From assembly GCF_963853665.1 (NCBI RefSeq), contig NZ_OY970459.1:4216001-4280000 (forward strand): a DNA stretch of 64,000 nucleotides, read 5' to 3'. Origin of the DNA: Mycobacterium decipiens (GTDB lineage: Bacteria; Actinomycetota; Actinomycetes; Mycobacteriales; Mycobacteriaceae). The position numbers and the translations under genes were made by a program. Below, in pieces: positions 7,976-18,190 of the stretch. The notes beneath the pieces are model-generated. The model was given only the letters and a program-made list of their open reading frames with translations, had not been told where the DNA came from and ran no database searches. Positions within the stretch are counted from its first letter, which is position 1. Each line of letters begins with the position of its first letter.

Positions 7976-9373
7976 ATGAGAATCGCTGTCGTTGGCACCG
8001 CGGCCGCTGCCGTGGTAGGGGGGACGCTGGCGGTAGCGCCGTTAACGTTGTCTTCACAGGAGCGAATTGCGGGCGGGACGTGTGTTGCCGGCCAGCAATG
8101 CGATCGTCTGGCATCGGTCCTGATGCCCGACCACGTGACACAACCGGGGCCCGCCGCAGCGCAGCCCGCGGTACCGGCGCCCGTCCAGCCGGCGGTCGAC
8201 GCGATCGCGCCGGCTCTGCTTCCGCGACCGGCCGCCCGCGCGGTACCCGGGGTGGCCACGCCGGGAACCCCCGGCGCGCCTGGCGCGGGCATCTCGGCCC
8301 TGCCCCCCGCGGCCGCCCTGCCGCCCGGACCTGCCCTGCCGAACGCGGCCGCGCCGGACATAGCTGACATCGGGATTCCGGGCGTCGGCATCCCCGGCAT
8401 TGGGATCCCCGGCGTCGGCGTTCCCGGCATCGGCATTCCCGGCATCGGCGTTCCCGGCATCGGCATTCCCGGCGTCGGCGTCCCTGGTATACCCGACCCA
8501 ATCACCGGGGTGAACACGGCCGCCGCGGTCGTGAATGGGGTCCTGGGCGTGGGAGCCACGACCGCGGGCGTTTTGACCTCAAGCGCGGTCGCGGTCACCT
8601 ATCTTGTGCTCGCAGTAAACGCGCTGGAGTCCTCCGGGATCCTGCCGGGAGTCCGCGAAACAGCAAGCACGGTGGGCTCCCTGCTGCTGCCCGGGGTGCC
8701 AGCAGCGGGTGCGCTGCCGGCGGTGGGTTTGCCGGGCCTGCCCGGCGTGACGCCGGCGAGCCTGGTCGCGTTGGCGGCAGCGGGCGGTCTGCCGGGTGTG
8801 GGTTTTCCGAGTCTGCCGGGCGTATCGCCGACGGATCTGATCGCGATGGCGGCGGCGGCCGGTCTGCCGACGAGCTTGCCGGGTTTGCCAGCAATGTCGC
8901 CGGCGGAGCTGACCGCGCTGGTGGCAGGTGGTCTGCCGATGCTGGCGGCCGGTCTGCCGGCTGGCCTGCCGGGGGTGGATCCGGCGATGCTGGCCGCTCT
9001 GGTTGGGGCGAATCCGGCGGTGCTGGCCGCGGCTCTGCCGGGGGTGGATCCGGCGGTTCTGGCTGCGGGCGCGGCGGCGTTGCCCGGGCTGGATCCGGCG
9101 GCCCTGGCCGCGGGCGCGGCGGCGCTGCCGGGGGTGGATCCGGCGGCCCTGGCCGCGGGCGCGGCGGCGCTGCCGGCGCTGGCGGGCGGTCTACCGCCCG
9201 GTCTCCCGGCATTGCCCGCGGGTGTGCCCCCGCTCCCGGCGGCGCCGGCGCTGCCGGCACCGCCCGCACTACCGGCACCTCCGGCACTGCCGGGACCTCC
9301 GGCACTGCCGGCGCTTCCGCACCCACGGGTGTGCACACCTTCATTTGGCCCCATCGGAGTGTGCACCCCCTAA
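7976..9373 (+). CDS. Exported Gly/Pro/Ala-rich repetitive protein (Rv1004c-like)
   Basis: A 465-residue protein with an N-terminal signal segment (residues ~1-25, MRIAVVGTAAAAVVGGTLA) and a Cys pair just after it. Residues ~132-172 are about eight G-[IV]-P-G-[IV] pentapeptides. A hydrophobic stretch follows at ~180-215 that could span the membrane. The C-terminal half is made of LPG-rich units, including three near-identical 15-residue repeats of the form G[VL]DPAxLAAGAAALP. The end has two more Cys residues (VCTP twice). It corresponds to M. tuberculosis Rv1004c, an unknown membrane or wall protein. Start ATG follows GAGAGGGG. It lies 135 bases after pabB and converges with rsmI 12 bases away. 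Confidence 0.8.
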   Translation: MRIAVVGTAAAAVVGGTLAVAPLTLSSQERIAGGTCVAGQQCDRLASVLMPDHVTQPGPAAAQPAVPAPVQPAVDAIAPALLPRPAARAVPGVATPGTPGAPGAGISALPPAAALPPGPALPNAAAPDIADIGIPGVGIPGIGIPGVGVPGIGIPGIGVPGIGIPGVGVPGIPDPITGVNTAAAVVNGVLGVGATTAGVLTSSAVAVTYLVLAVNALESSGILPGVRETASTVGSLLLPGVPAAGALPAVGLPGLPGVTPASLVALAAAGGLPGVGFPSLPGVSPTDLIAMAAAAGLPTSLPGLPAMSPAELTALVAGGLPMLAAGLPAGLPGVDPAMLAALVGANPAVLAAALPGVDPAVLAAGAAALPGLDPAALAAGAAALPGVDPAALAAGAAALPALAGGLPPGLPALPAGVPPLPAAPALPAPPALPAPPALPGPPALPALPHPRVCTPSFGPIGVCTP

Positions 9374-9385
9374 CCTGACCCGCGG

Positions 9386-10249
9386 CTACAGTTCCGCTGC
9401 CCCAGGTGCCTCCGCCTCCCGGCGTGATTGCAGCACGGCCTCGTAGAGCTGACGCGTGCGCACCCCGGGATGCGCCGCCGCCACCTCGCTGCAGGCGTCC
9501 TTGACGCGAATACCCCCCGCGACGAATTCCTCCACTTGAGCCAACAGCGACGCCAGGTCCGGACGCGGGGCCGCGCCGGCCAACACCACGGTGATCTCGC
9601 CGAGCACGCCCCCGGACGCCCAGGCGGCCAGCTCGTCAAGCGATCCGCGCACCACTTCCTCGTGCACCTTGGTCAGCTCCCGGCAGATCGCCGCCGGCCG
9701 GGCGCCGCCGAGCTGCTCGGCGGCATCGCGCAGGCACGCGGCCAACCGACGCGGTGATTCGAAGAACACACAGGTGCGCCGCTCCTCGGCCAGGGTGGCC
9801 AGCCATGCCCGCCGCGCCGAGCCCTTGCGCGGGGCGAAACCCTCGAAGCAGAACTTCTCCGCCGGCAGACCGGACACCACCAGCGCGGTCGTCACCGCGG
9901 ACGGCCCCGGCAAACACGTCACCGGAACCCCGGCGTCGACACACGCCGCAACCAGCCGATAGCCGGGGTCGTTGATCACCGGCATCCCGGCGTCGCTGAC
10001 CACCAGCACCGTCGCACCGGTGATGACCGCGTCGAGCAGGGCAGTCACCCGCACCGCCTCCACCCGGTCGAACAAGCTGACCAGCCGTCCGCCAATCCGG
10101 ATATCGAGAGCCTTGGCCAAGGTTCGCACGCGCCGGGTGTCCTCGGCCGCCACCACATCGGCACTGGCCAACGCGTCGACCAGGCGTGGCGAGGCATCCG
10201 AGGGCTGACCCAGCGGGGTTGCGCCGAGCAACAGGCGACCAGAGGTCAT
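9386..10249 (-). CDS. rsmI: 16S rRNA (cytidine1402-2'-O)-methyltransferase
   Basis: A 287-residue tetrapyrrole-methylase-fold enzyme that 2'-O-methylates C1402 of 16S rRNA. Visible family features are GATPLGQPSDASPR at the N-terminus (the RsmI form is GTPIGN), AAEDTR at ~34-39, SDAGMPVINDPGYRLV (~92-107), and LPGPSA. It matches Rv1003. The ATG at 10249 overlaps the opposite-strand ATG at 10248, but I infer that the neighbour starts later. TAGGCT lies 7 bases before this ATG, so the mRNA is probably leaderless. Confidence 0.92.
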   Translation of the reverse strand: MTSGRLLLGATPLGQPSDASPRLVDALASADVVAAEDTRRVRTLAKALDIRIGGRLVSLFDRVEAVRVTALLDAVITGATVLVVSDAGMPVINDPGYRLVAACVDAGVPVTCLPGPSAVTTALVVSGLPAEKFCFEGFAPRKGSARRAWLATLAEERRTCVFFESPRRLAACLRDAAEQLGGARPAAICRELTKVHEEVVRGSLDELAAWASGGVLGEITVVLAGAAPRPDLASLLAQVEEFVAGGIRVKDACSEVAAAHPGVRTRQLYEAVLQSRREAEAPGAAEL

Positions 10250-10256
10250 GACCGAC

Positions 10257-10266
10257 AGCCTACGAT
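10257..10266. promoter_or_regulatory. Overlapping divergent -10 elements, rsmI and pmt
   Basis: On the plus strand TACGAT (10261-10266) lies 8 bases before ATG 10275 of pmt. On the minus strand TAGGCT (10262-10257) lies 7 bases before ATG 10249 of rsmI. Both fit the mycobacterial TANNNT -10 box at the distance expected for leaderless transcripts, and they share the TA at 10261-10262. The whole promoter region for two essential-type genes is only about 25 bases. Confidence 0.5.
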
Positions 10267-10274
10267 CGACACCG

Positions 10275-11834
10275 ATGGCCGCCCCGCCCCGAGAAACCCC
10301 CGCCGTTGCCCAGGAGCGGGAAGCACCCGTGGTCAGCCCCGGACCGCTGGTGCCGGTCGCTGATTTCGGGCCGGTAGACCGATTGCGCGGCTGGATCGTG
10401 ACCGGCGTGATTACCCTCCTCGCCGCGGTGTCCCGGTTCCTGAACCTGGGTTCTCCGACCGACGCCGACACCCCCATCTTCGATGAGAAGCACTACGCAC
10501 CTCAGGCCTGGCAGGTGCTGAACAACCACGGGGTGGAGGACAACCCCGGCTACGGCCTGGTTGTGCACCCTCCGGTCGGTAAGCAGCTGATCGCGATAGG
10601 CGAGGCAATCTTCGGTTACAACGGACTCGGCTGGCGGTTCACCGGGGCCCTGCTGGGCGTGGTACTGGTGGCCCTGGTGGTGCGCATCGTGCGGCGAATC
10701 AGCCGGTCGACGCTGGTCGGCGCCATCGCCGGCCTGCTGCTGATCTGCGACGGGGTCAGTTTTGTCACCGCGCGGACCGCGCTGCTGGACGGCTTTCTGA
10801 CGTTCTTCGTGGTCGCGGCGTTCGGCGCGCTGATCGTCGACCGCGATCGGGTCCGGGAACGGATGCACATCACGCTCCTGGAGGGCCGCAGCGCCGCCAC
10901 GGTGTGGGGCCCCAGGTTGGGCGTGCGCTGGTGGCGGTTCGGCGCCGGGGTGCTGCTGGGATTGGCTTGCGCGACAAAGTGGTCCGGCCTGTACTTCGTG
11001 CTGTTCTTCGGCGCGATGTCGCTGGCGTTCGACGTGGCGGCGCGACGTCAATATCAGGTGCCAAGACCGTGGCTGGGGACATTGCGACGTGATGTGGTTC
11101 CCACCGGGTATGCGCTGGTGCTAGTCCCGCTCGCGGTCTACCTGGCCAGCTATGCCCCGTGGTTCGCCTCCGAGACCGCCATCGACCGGCACGCGGTGGG
11201 CCAGGCGGTTGGTCGACACTCGGTTATCCCGCTGCCCGATGCCATTCGCTCGCTCTGGCACTACACCGCCAAGGCTTTCCACTTCCATGCGGGCCTGACG
11301 AACTCCGCAGGCAACTACCACCCGTGGGAATCCAAACCGTGGAGCTGGCCCATGTCGTTGCGGCCGGTCCTGTATGCCATCGACCAACAGGACGTTGCCG
11401 GCTGCGGCGCCCAGTCGTGCGTCAAGGCCCAGCTGCTGGTCGGCACGCCGGCGATGTGGTGGCTGGCCGTGCCGGTCCTCGCCTATGCCGCCTGGCGGAT
11501 GTTCGTGCGCCGGGACTGGCGCTACGCGGTGGTGCTGGTCGGCTACTGCGCCGGTTGGTTGCCGTGGTTCGCCGACATGGACCGGCAGATGTACTTCTTC
11601 TACGCAGCGACGATGGCGCCGTTCCTGGTGATGGGCATTTCGCTGATTCTCGGCGATATCCTCTACCACCACCCCGTTCCCGGCTCGGAGCGACGCACGC
11701 TCGGCCTGATCGTCGTCTCCTGCTACGTGGCTTTAGTGGTAACCAATTTCGCCTGGCTGTATCCGGTGCTCACCGGCATGCCGATCTCGCAACAGACCTG
11801 GAACATGGAGATCTGGCTGCCCAGCTGGCGGTGA
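10275..11834 (+). CDS. pmt: Protein O-mannosyltransferase
   Basis: A 519-residue polytopic GT39 enzyme that moves mannose from polyprenyl-phosphate-mannose to Ser/Thr of exported proteins during secretion. The first periplasmic loop carries the acidic motif PIFDEKHYAPQAW and HPPVGKQLIAIGE, followed by about ten membrane segments and a conserved HPW-like loop (YHPWESKPWSWP). It matches Rv1002c. An in-frame ATG at 10248 also exists but overlaps the rsmI start codon; I prefer 10275 because of the leaderless-type -10 before it. Confidence 0.92.
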   Translation: MAAPPRETPAVAQEREAPVVSPGPLVPVADFGPVDRLRGWIVTGVITLLAAVSRFLNLGSPTDADTPIFDEKHYAPQAWQVLNNHGVEDNPGYGLVVHPPVGKQLIAIGEAIFGYNGLGWRFTGALLGVVLVALVVRIVRRISRSTLVGAIAGLLLICDGVSFVTARTALLDGFLTFFVVAAFGALIVDRDRVRERMHITLLEGRSAATVWGPRLGVRWWRFGAGVLLGLACATKWSGLYFVLFFGAMSLAFDVAARRQYQVPRPWLGTLRRDVVPTGYALVLVPLAVYLASYAPWFASETAIDRHAVGQAVGRHSVIPLPDAIRSLWHYTAKAFHFHAGLTNSAGNYHPWESKPWSWPMSLRPVLYAIDQQDVAGCGAQSCVKAQLLVGTPAMWWLAVPVLAYAAWRMFVRRDWRYAVVLVGYCAGWLPWFADMDRQMYFFYAATMAPFLVMGISLILGDILYHHPVPGSERRTLGLIVVSCYVALVVTNFAWLYPVLTGMPISQQTWNMEIWLPSWR

Positions 11835-11954
11835 GCTGCGCCGAGAATGCCGTGACGGCTGTGAGGGCTACCGGTGGCAAGCCGGCGCGCACCGCGTTGG
11901 ATCTCGGCCGGCATCTACCGGGCGGTGTAGCGGTCGCTCACCTTGACGCGCGAG

Positions 11955-13163
11955 CTAGAGCGGATCGCGCGCGGCCGGACACGACATACAGCGCGGCCCG
12001 CCCCGGCCCGTGCCCAGTTCGGAGCCCGCGATGGTGAGCACTTCGATACCCGCGTCCTGCAGGTGGGCGTTGGTCTGTACGTTGCGCTCATAGGCGACGA
12101 CGACACCGGGCGCTAGCGCCAAAGTGTTGTTGCCATCGTCCCACTGTTCGCGTTCGGCGATGACGGGGTCCAACCCGGTGTGTATGACGCGCAGCTTGTC
12201 GATCCCCATCGCCTTGGCCGCTGCGTCCGGAAAAGGGGCCGCATCGCTGATCGTCACGCCGTCGGGCGTGCGCAGGATCGTGAACGCCTCTAGCCTGTCG
12301 ACAACGTTGGCGTACATCACCACCGTATCGGTGTCGACCATCGTGCACACCGTGTCCAGATGCATCTGCGCGCGCTGCTGGGCGATCGGCACGGCCAGCA
12401 CAGTGTGTGCGAGATCATCGTCAAAAAGGCTGCGCGCCAACGCTTCCGCACCCGCCGGCGTGGTCCGCTCGCCTACCCCGACAGCGACCACCCCCGGGGC
12501 GAGCAACAGCACGTCGCCACCCTCAACCGGAGCGGTGCGCGATTCGTAGGCACGCCGCACACCGGTGAACCGCGGGTGATGGGCGTAGATGAGGTCGGTC
12601 AACGACGCTTCACGGACCCGCGCTCGCAGCGCCAGCGATGGAATCACGAATCGCGGCCCGATCCATATCGACGAGTCGCGGGTGAACACCAGGTTCGGCA
12701 ACGGCTCAATGACGAAATCCCCGCCATGGTGCATGCGCAGCACCAACGACACCGCGGTGCGGGTGTCCGCGGGAAGCTCGTCGAACGTCATGCCGGCGGT
12801 CAGCACATGAGCCAGCCTGACCGGGTCAAGGCCACGCAGGTGGGCCGAAAGCTCCTGCGCCAGCGGCAGTCCGAGCCGCGGCGTGTCGACGGCAGACGCG
12901 ATGCCCTGCACGCGGGCCGCCCCGCTGTGGTGCAGCGCCTCAGTCAGCAGGTCGGACAGCAACAGCACTTGCACCCCGCGGGATCGCAGCAGCTCGGCGA
13001 ACTCGTCATGCTCCTCCTGCGCGCGGGATACCCAGGGCAGCCCGTCGAACAGCAGCTGGTCACTATTTCGCGGCGTTAGCCGACGCAGTTCGGCTCCCGG
13101 GCGGTGCAGAATGACGACTCGTAGCGCGCCAACCTCGGAATTGGACCCCAATTCGACACCCAC
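11955..13163 (-). CDS. arcA: Arginine deiminase
   Basis: A 402-residue guanidino-group hydrolase that converts arginine to citrulline and ammonia. The catalytic set is visible: FTRDSS (Asp) at ~165, a His in [11 protein letters not shown], and the nucleophile Cys in RCMSCP near residue 390. The substrate-binding EGGDVLLLA is also present. It corresponds to Rv1001. No ornithine carbamoyltransferase, carbamate kinase or arginine/ornithine antiporter is nearby, so this is a lone ArcA as in M. tuberculosis. Confidence 0.94.
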   Translation of the reverse strand: MGVELGSNSEVGALRVVILHRPGAELRRLTPRNSDQLLFDGLPWVSRAQEEHDEFAELLRSRGVQVLLLSDLLTEALHHSGAARVQGIASAVDTPRLGLPLAQELSAHLRGLDPVRLAHVLTAGMTFDELPADTRTAVSLVLRMHHGGDFVIEPLPNLVFTRDSSIWIGPRFVIPSLALRARVREASLTDLIYAHHPRFTGVRRAYESRTAPVEGGDVLLLAPGVVAVGVGERTTPAGAEALARSLFDDDLAHTVLAVPIAQQRAQMHLDTVCTMVDTDTVVMYANVVDRLEAFTILRTPDGVTISDAAPFPDAAAKAMGIDKLRVIHTGLDPVIAEREQWDDGNNTLALAPGVVVAYERNVQTNAHLQDAGIEVLTIAGSELGTGRGGPRCMSCPAARDPL

Positions 13164-13244
13164 AGCTCAAACCGTAGCCGCGCCGGCCCCAACCTTCGCA
13201 TCGTGCACCGCCTCATCGAACTGGTGTGCGATAAACTCAGGGGC

Positions 13245-13853
13245 GTGGCGATCGCGGTTCAGGGCTCGCTGTTCGAGCACAACGAGCGAAGACAGCTCGG
13301 CGACGGAGCCTTTGTCGACATCCGCTCGGGCTGGCTGACCGGCGAACCATCGGGCGGGGCAGAGCTGCTGGATGCGCTGCTGTCCATGGTGCCGTGGCGC
13401 GCCGAGCGCCGGCAGATGTACGACCGGGTGGTCGACGTGCCGCGACTCGTGAGTTTTCACGACCTGACCGTCGAAGATCCGCCGCATCCTCAGCTCGCGC
13501 GGATACGCCGGCGGCTCAACGACATCTACGGCGGCGAAATGGGTGAGCCCTTCACCACCGCCGGGCTGTGTTACTACCGCGACGGCTCCGACAGCGTCGC
13601 CTGGCATGGCGACACCGTTGGTCGCGGCAACACCGAGGACACCATGGTGGCAATCGTCAGCCTGGGCGCCACCCGCGTCTTCGCGCTGCGGCCGCGTGGC
13701 GGCGGTCCTTCGTTGCGACTGCCGCTGGCGCACGGCGATCTGCTGGTGATGGGCGGGTCGTGTCAACGCACGTGGGAGCATTCGGTGCCCAAGACGGCTG
13801 CACCCGCGGGTCCGCGGGTCAGCATCCAGTTCCGGCCGCGCGACGTTCGCTAG
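13245..13853 (+). CDS. AlkB-like Fe(II)/2-oxoglutarate dioxygenase
   Basis: A 202-residue oxygenase of the AlkB family, which repairs or edits methylated nucleic acid bases. Iron ligands are visible as WHGDT (HxD) and the distal His in WEHSVPKT, and the 2-oxoglutarate-binding Arg pair is in RVSIQFRPR. Nucleotide-recognition-lid residues are less clear. It corresponds to Rv1000c. GTG 13245 (MAIAVQGSLF) was chosen by similarity to the expected N-terminus; an in-frame ATG at 13203 is possible. It is divergent from arcA and nearly abuts the converging lipoprotein gene. Confidence 0.86.
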   Translation: MAIAVQGSLFEHNERRQLGDGAFVDIRSGWLTGEPSGGAELLDALLSMVPWRAERRQMYDRVVDVPRLVSFHDLTVEDPPHPQLARIRRRLNDIYGGEMGEPFTTAGLCYYRDGSDSVAWHGDTVGRGNTEDTMVAIVSLGATRVFALRPRGGGPSLRLPLAHGDLLVMGGSCQRTWEHSVPKTAAPAGPRVSIQFRPRDVR

Positions 13854-13857
13854 CCGG

Positions 13858-14517
13858 TCAACCGCGGACCGCGGCCACCGCCTGCACGAGCAGGTCCCGG
13901 GCGCGTTGCGTGTCGACCCGGGCAACCGGCTGTCCGGGGATCACCAGCGGATTGGCGATGACGATCACCTGGTAGTCGCCGAACCGAGCGGAGTAGTCGT
14001 AAAGTTCGCCGGTGCGCGCCGCCCCGCCGACCATCGCCTGCAACACCCGATGCACGCCCAGCGTCTGCGTCCCGTCGATGTGCGGCGCCTCGACCACCTC
14101 GATGCCGCCCCGCAGCTGGGTCCCGGCAAATGTCACCTTGCGGCAGTCCTTCCCGGGATCGCGGCCCGGCAGCGGCTCGGAAGTCTCCACCGCGATGACC
14201 ACGAACCGGTTGCCCTTGCCCTCGGCGGAGACGGCGGCCATGTTGCCCTGCAACCCCGTTGGCAGCTCAGGGCCCGCCGCCATCTTCGCGCAGTTCGCCG
14301 GATCAAAACTCAGCCCGTCGGGCAGTTTGCGGGCGGAGAAGAACTGGGGATCGATGGCCCTGACAGCGATATCGGTGACCTTGAAGTCGGGGCCAAAGCC
14401 CGACTTCACGTCGGCCACCTTGGCGATGTCGCCAGTCGGGGGCGCTGCGGAGTTGGCACCCGATGAGCAGCCGACCAGCCAGCACACCGATCCGACTGCC
14501 AGTACCACCTTGCGCAT
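13858..14517 (-). CDS. Lipoprotein, DUF5642-like (second of a tandem pair)
   Basis: A 219-residue exported lipoprotein: short signal peptide with lipobox LVGC, Cys at residue 17, then a linker and a globular domain. It shares a pattern with the gene just upstream (IDGTQTLGVHR against IDGAETLGMVAD, and a common end DLLVQAVAAVRG against DLLVKTVSTLRS), so the two are diverged duplicates. It begins 27 bases after its neighbour and is probably cotranscribed. A TTG at 14535 is an alternative start. Function unknown; likely faces the outside of the cytoplasmic membrane. Confidence 0.78.
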   Translation of the reverse strand: MRKVVLAVGSVCWLVGCSSGANSAAPPTGDIAKVADVKSGFGPDFKVTDIAVRAIDPQFFSARKLPDGLSFDPANCAKMAAGPELPTGLQGNMAAVSAEGKGNRFVVIAVETSEPLPGRDPGKDCRKVTFAGTQLRGGIEVVEAPHIDGTQTLGVHRVLQAMVGGAARTGELYDYSARFGDYQVIVIANPLVIPGQPVARVDTQRARDLLVQAVAAVRG

Positions 14518-14544
14518 CGTGGCCAATCTACCCAACCCACGCGC

Positions 14545-15237
14545 TCAGCTGCGTAACGTCGACACCGTTTTGACCAGCAGATCGGCCGCGAACTGCGATG
14601 CCAGCGGCGGCGCCACCGACCCGGGATCGGTGGTCAGGGTGGTAAAGGCGTAGTGATCGTCCAGATAGGCGATGAATGTGTATACCCGCGAACCGATTTC
14701 GGTTCCGGACTCGACCGACGTCGCGACGTCGGCCACCATGCCCAGAGTTTCCGCGCCGTCGATGCGGGGGGCGTCGCCAAGACTCACGCTGGCCGTGGCG
14801 GGCCCGGCCGTGAGGGTCCACCGCCCGCAGGCCGCAACGATGTTGCTGTCCAGGCCAACCGGGCCCGACCGCACGGCGACGACCACCGCGTCGACGATGC
14901 CGCCCGCACCGGACGCGGAAACGCCCTGCGCCGACGGGTCACGTCCATCACCCGGGTCGGCGAGTGTCAGGCATTGCGGCGGCTTGGCTGCGACATCCGC
15001 CGGATCCGCGCCGAGACCCCAGACCACCCTGGGTGAGGCTGCGCTGGGGACGCCGGTCACCTCATAGCCTGGCGGCAGCTCTCGACCGATCCTCTTGATA
15101 TTGGCCGGGTTTACCGCGCCCGCTTGAGCTGACGGCGACGGCGCAGCGGGCGCCAGCATGGGCGGGGTCGGCGCAGCGCATGCGGCCGCTAGCAGCACCA
15201 TGAGGATCGCCACCGGGCCAATACAGAACGGCCGCAT
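14545..15237 (-). CDS. Lipoprotein, DUF5642-like (first of a tandem pair)
   Basis: A 230-residue protein with a signal peptide, lipobox LAAAC (Cys 20) and a Pro/Ala-rich linker before a globular domain containing two further Cys residues. It is a paralogue of the following gene. M. tuberculosis, as far as I recall, has a single gene here (Rv0999). It lies 83 bases downstream of the cAMP-dependent acetyltransferase gene on the same strand. No enzymatic motif is visible. Confidence 0.78.
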   Translation of the reverse strand: MRPFCIGPVAILMVLLAAACAAPTPPMLAPAAPSPSAQAGAVNPANIKRIGRELPPGYEVTGVPSAASPRVVWGLGADPADVAAKPPQCLTLADPGDGRDPSAQGVSASGAGGIVDAVVVAVRSGPVGLDSNIVAACGRWTLTAGPATASVSLGDAPRIDGAETLGMVADVATSVESGTEIGSRVYTFIAYLDDHYAFTTLTTDPGSVAPPLASQFAADLLVKTVSTLRS

Positions 15238-15320
15238 GCGGCGTTCCTATCACGACAGATCTCGATTTCCGCGCAGGCGCGGCCTCCGCACGCAATCGAA
15301 CCGTCGGCCGAATTGCGGCG

Positions 15321-17161
<1,841 letters not shown>

Positions 17162-17178
17162 CGAGCACCCGCCACGCA

Positions 17179-17430
17179 CTACGAGGCGGCCTCGCACACG
17201 CCGAGGAGCCGGATTACCGGCGTTCCCGCTTCATATTCCAAGACCCGCGGCTCGCCACCATTGATGGGCTCCGACACGAGCTTGATCATCACCGGCTGAC
17301 CGCTCCGCTGCCACATCTGCGTGCAGTCGACCTGGAAATGGCGATAGTCGCCGCCCGTTCGAATGGCCAACGAGAAGCCCGGCTGGACGGATTCGACGGG
17401 TACCTTCTGCAGGTAGTACTTGGTGCTCAT
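17179..17430 (-). CDS. Small conserved-looking protein of unknown function
   Basis: An 83-residue protein starting MSTKYYLQKVPV with no signal peptide, membrane segment or family motif I recognise. It has two Cys residues, many beta-prone stretches and a compact charged composition, consistent with a small folded cytosolic protein. It converges with the methyltransferase gene 17 bases away. The open frame continues upstream, but the proline-rich extension looks non-coding. Confidence 0.55.
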   Translation of the reverse strand: MSTKYYLQKVPVESVQPGFSLAIRTGGDYRHFQVDCTQMWQRSGQPVMIKLVSEPINGGEPRVLEYEAGTPVIRLLGVCEAAS

Positions 17431-17630
17431 GCTCCCGACACTAGGGGGCGGCGGTGACAAAATCCGGCGCCGCAACGGTGTCTTAGCGAATGCTCAGCCG
17501 AAATTTTGATCTTCATCAGGCTTCGCGCGGGATCGCCTTCGGCACAGCGCCATACGTCCTCCCGGGCATTGCGCGGGCCGCACCCACGGGTAGCGTTGAC
17601 CGTCATGGTCGACAAGTTGGGCGACACGCG

Positions 17631-18173
17631 GTGACCATCGCCGCATTCGTACTCGGCGTGGTCGCCACGGTGCTCGCGGCGCTGTCCCTCACCTGGCAGA
17701 TGATCGCGGTGCGGTTGCGCGGCGACCGACCGAAACTGACGGCCGTAATCGGTCTGTATACGCCCGACGGGCTGGTGGCTACCGACGCGAGCAGCGACGT
17801 GCGGGAGTCTCTGCTCAACGCCGCGGGTCAACTCCCGCCCGGCCATCTCATCGTCGGCGTCAAGGTGGTCAACACGGGGCGGGCATCCTTCCATGTCGGT
17901 GGGTGGGCAATCCGCGCTGACCCCGGCGGTGCGTCCCTGGTACCCGTCGCGGACGCGATTGGCGGCACTGCGGTTCCGCACGACATTCCGCCTGGCGGGA
18001 GCGCGGTTTTCAGCACCACGCTGCACCAGGCGCAGCGCTTCGCAGACGTTGCCGAAGGCGTCGATGGTCAACCACGACGGATCGTGCTGACCGTATCGTC
18101 GGGCGCGCGCACCTACGCCACCAAACCCTTGGCGCCGGCCTTGTTTTCGCTCGGCTCGGGTATACGCGCCTGA
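17631..18173 (+). CDS. Single-pass membrane protein with beta-rich outer domain, unknown
   Basis: A 180-residue protein. Residues ~1-25 (TIAAFVLGVVATVLAALSL) make one N-terminal membrane helix. The rest alternates hydrophobic and polar residues as in a beta-sandwich (HLIVGVKVVNTGRASFHVGG), a pattern seen in proteins with an immunoglobulin-like or carboxypeptidase-regulatory-like fold. GTG 17631 was chosen because it puts the membrane helix at the N-terminus; the frame is open from 17490. I cannot name a family. Confidence 0.6.
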   Translation: MTIAAFVLGVVATVLAALSLTWQMIAVRLRGDRPKLTAVIGLYTPDGLVATDASSDVRESLLNAAGQLPPGHLIVGVKVVNTGRASFHVGGWAIRADPGGASLVPVADAIGGTAVPHDIPPGGSAVFSTTLHQAQRFADVAEGVDGQPRRIVLTVSSGARTYATKPLAPALFSLGSGIRA

Positions 18174-18190
18174 CGGTCGCGCACCGGGGG

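Noticed and set aside
6919-8367. A 482-codon plus-strand frame across pabB and the start of the next gene
   Set aside because: It is out of frame with pabB, has no family motif and reads as Arg/Gly-rich shadow sequence of high-GC DNA.
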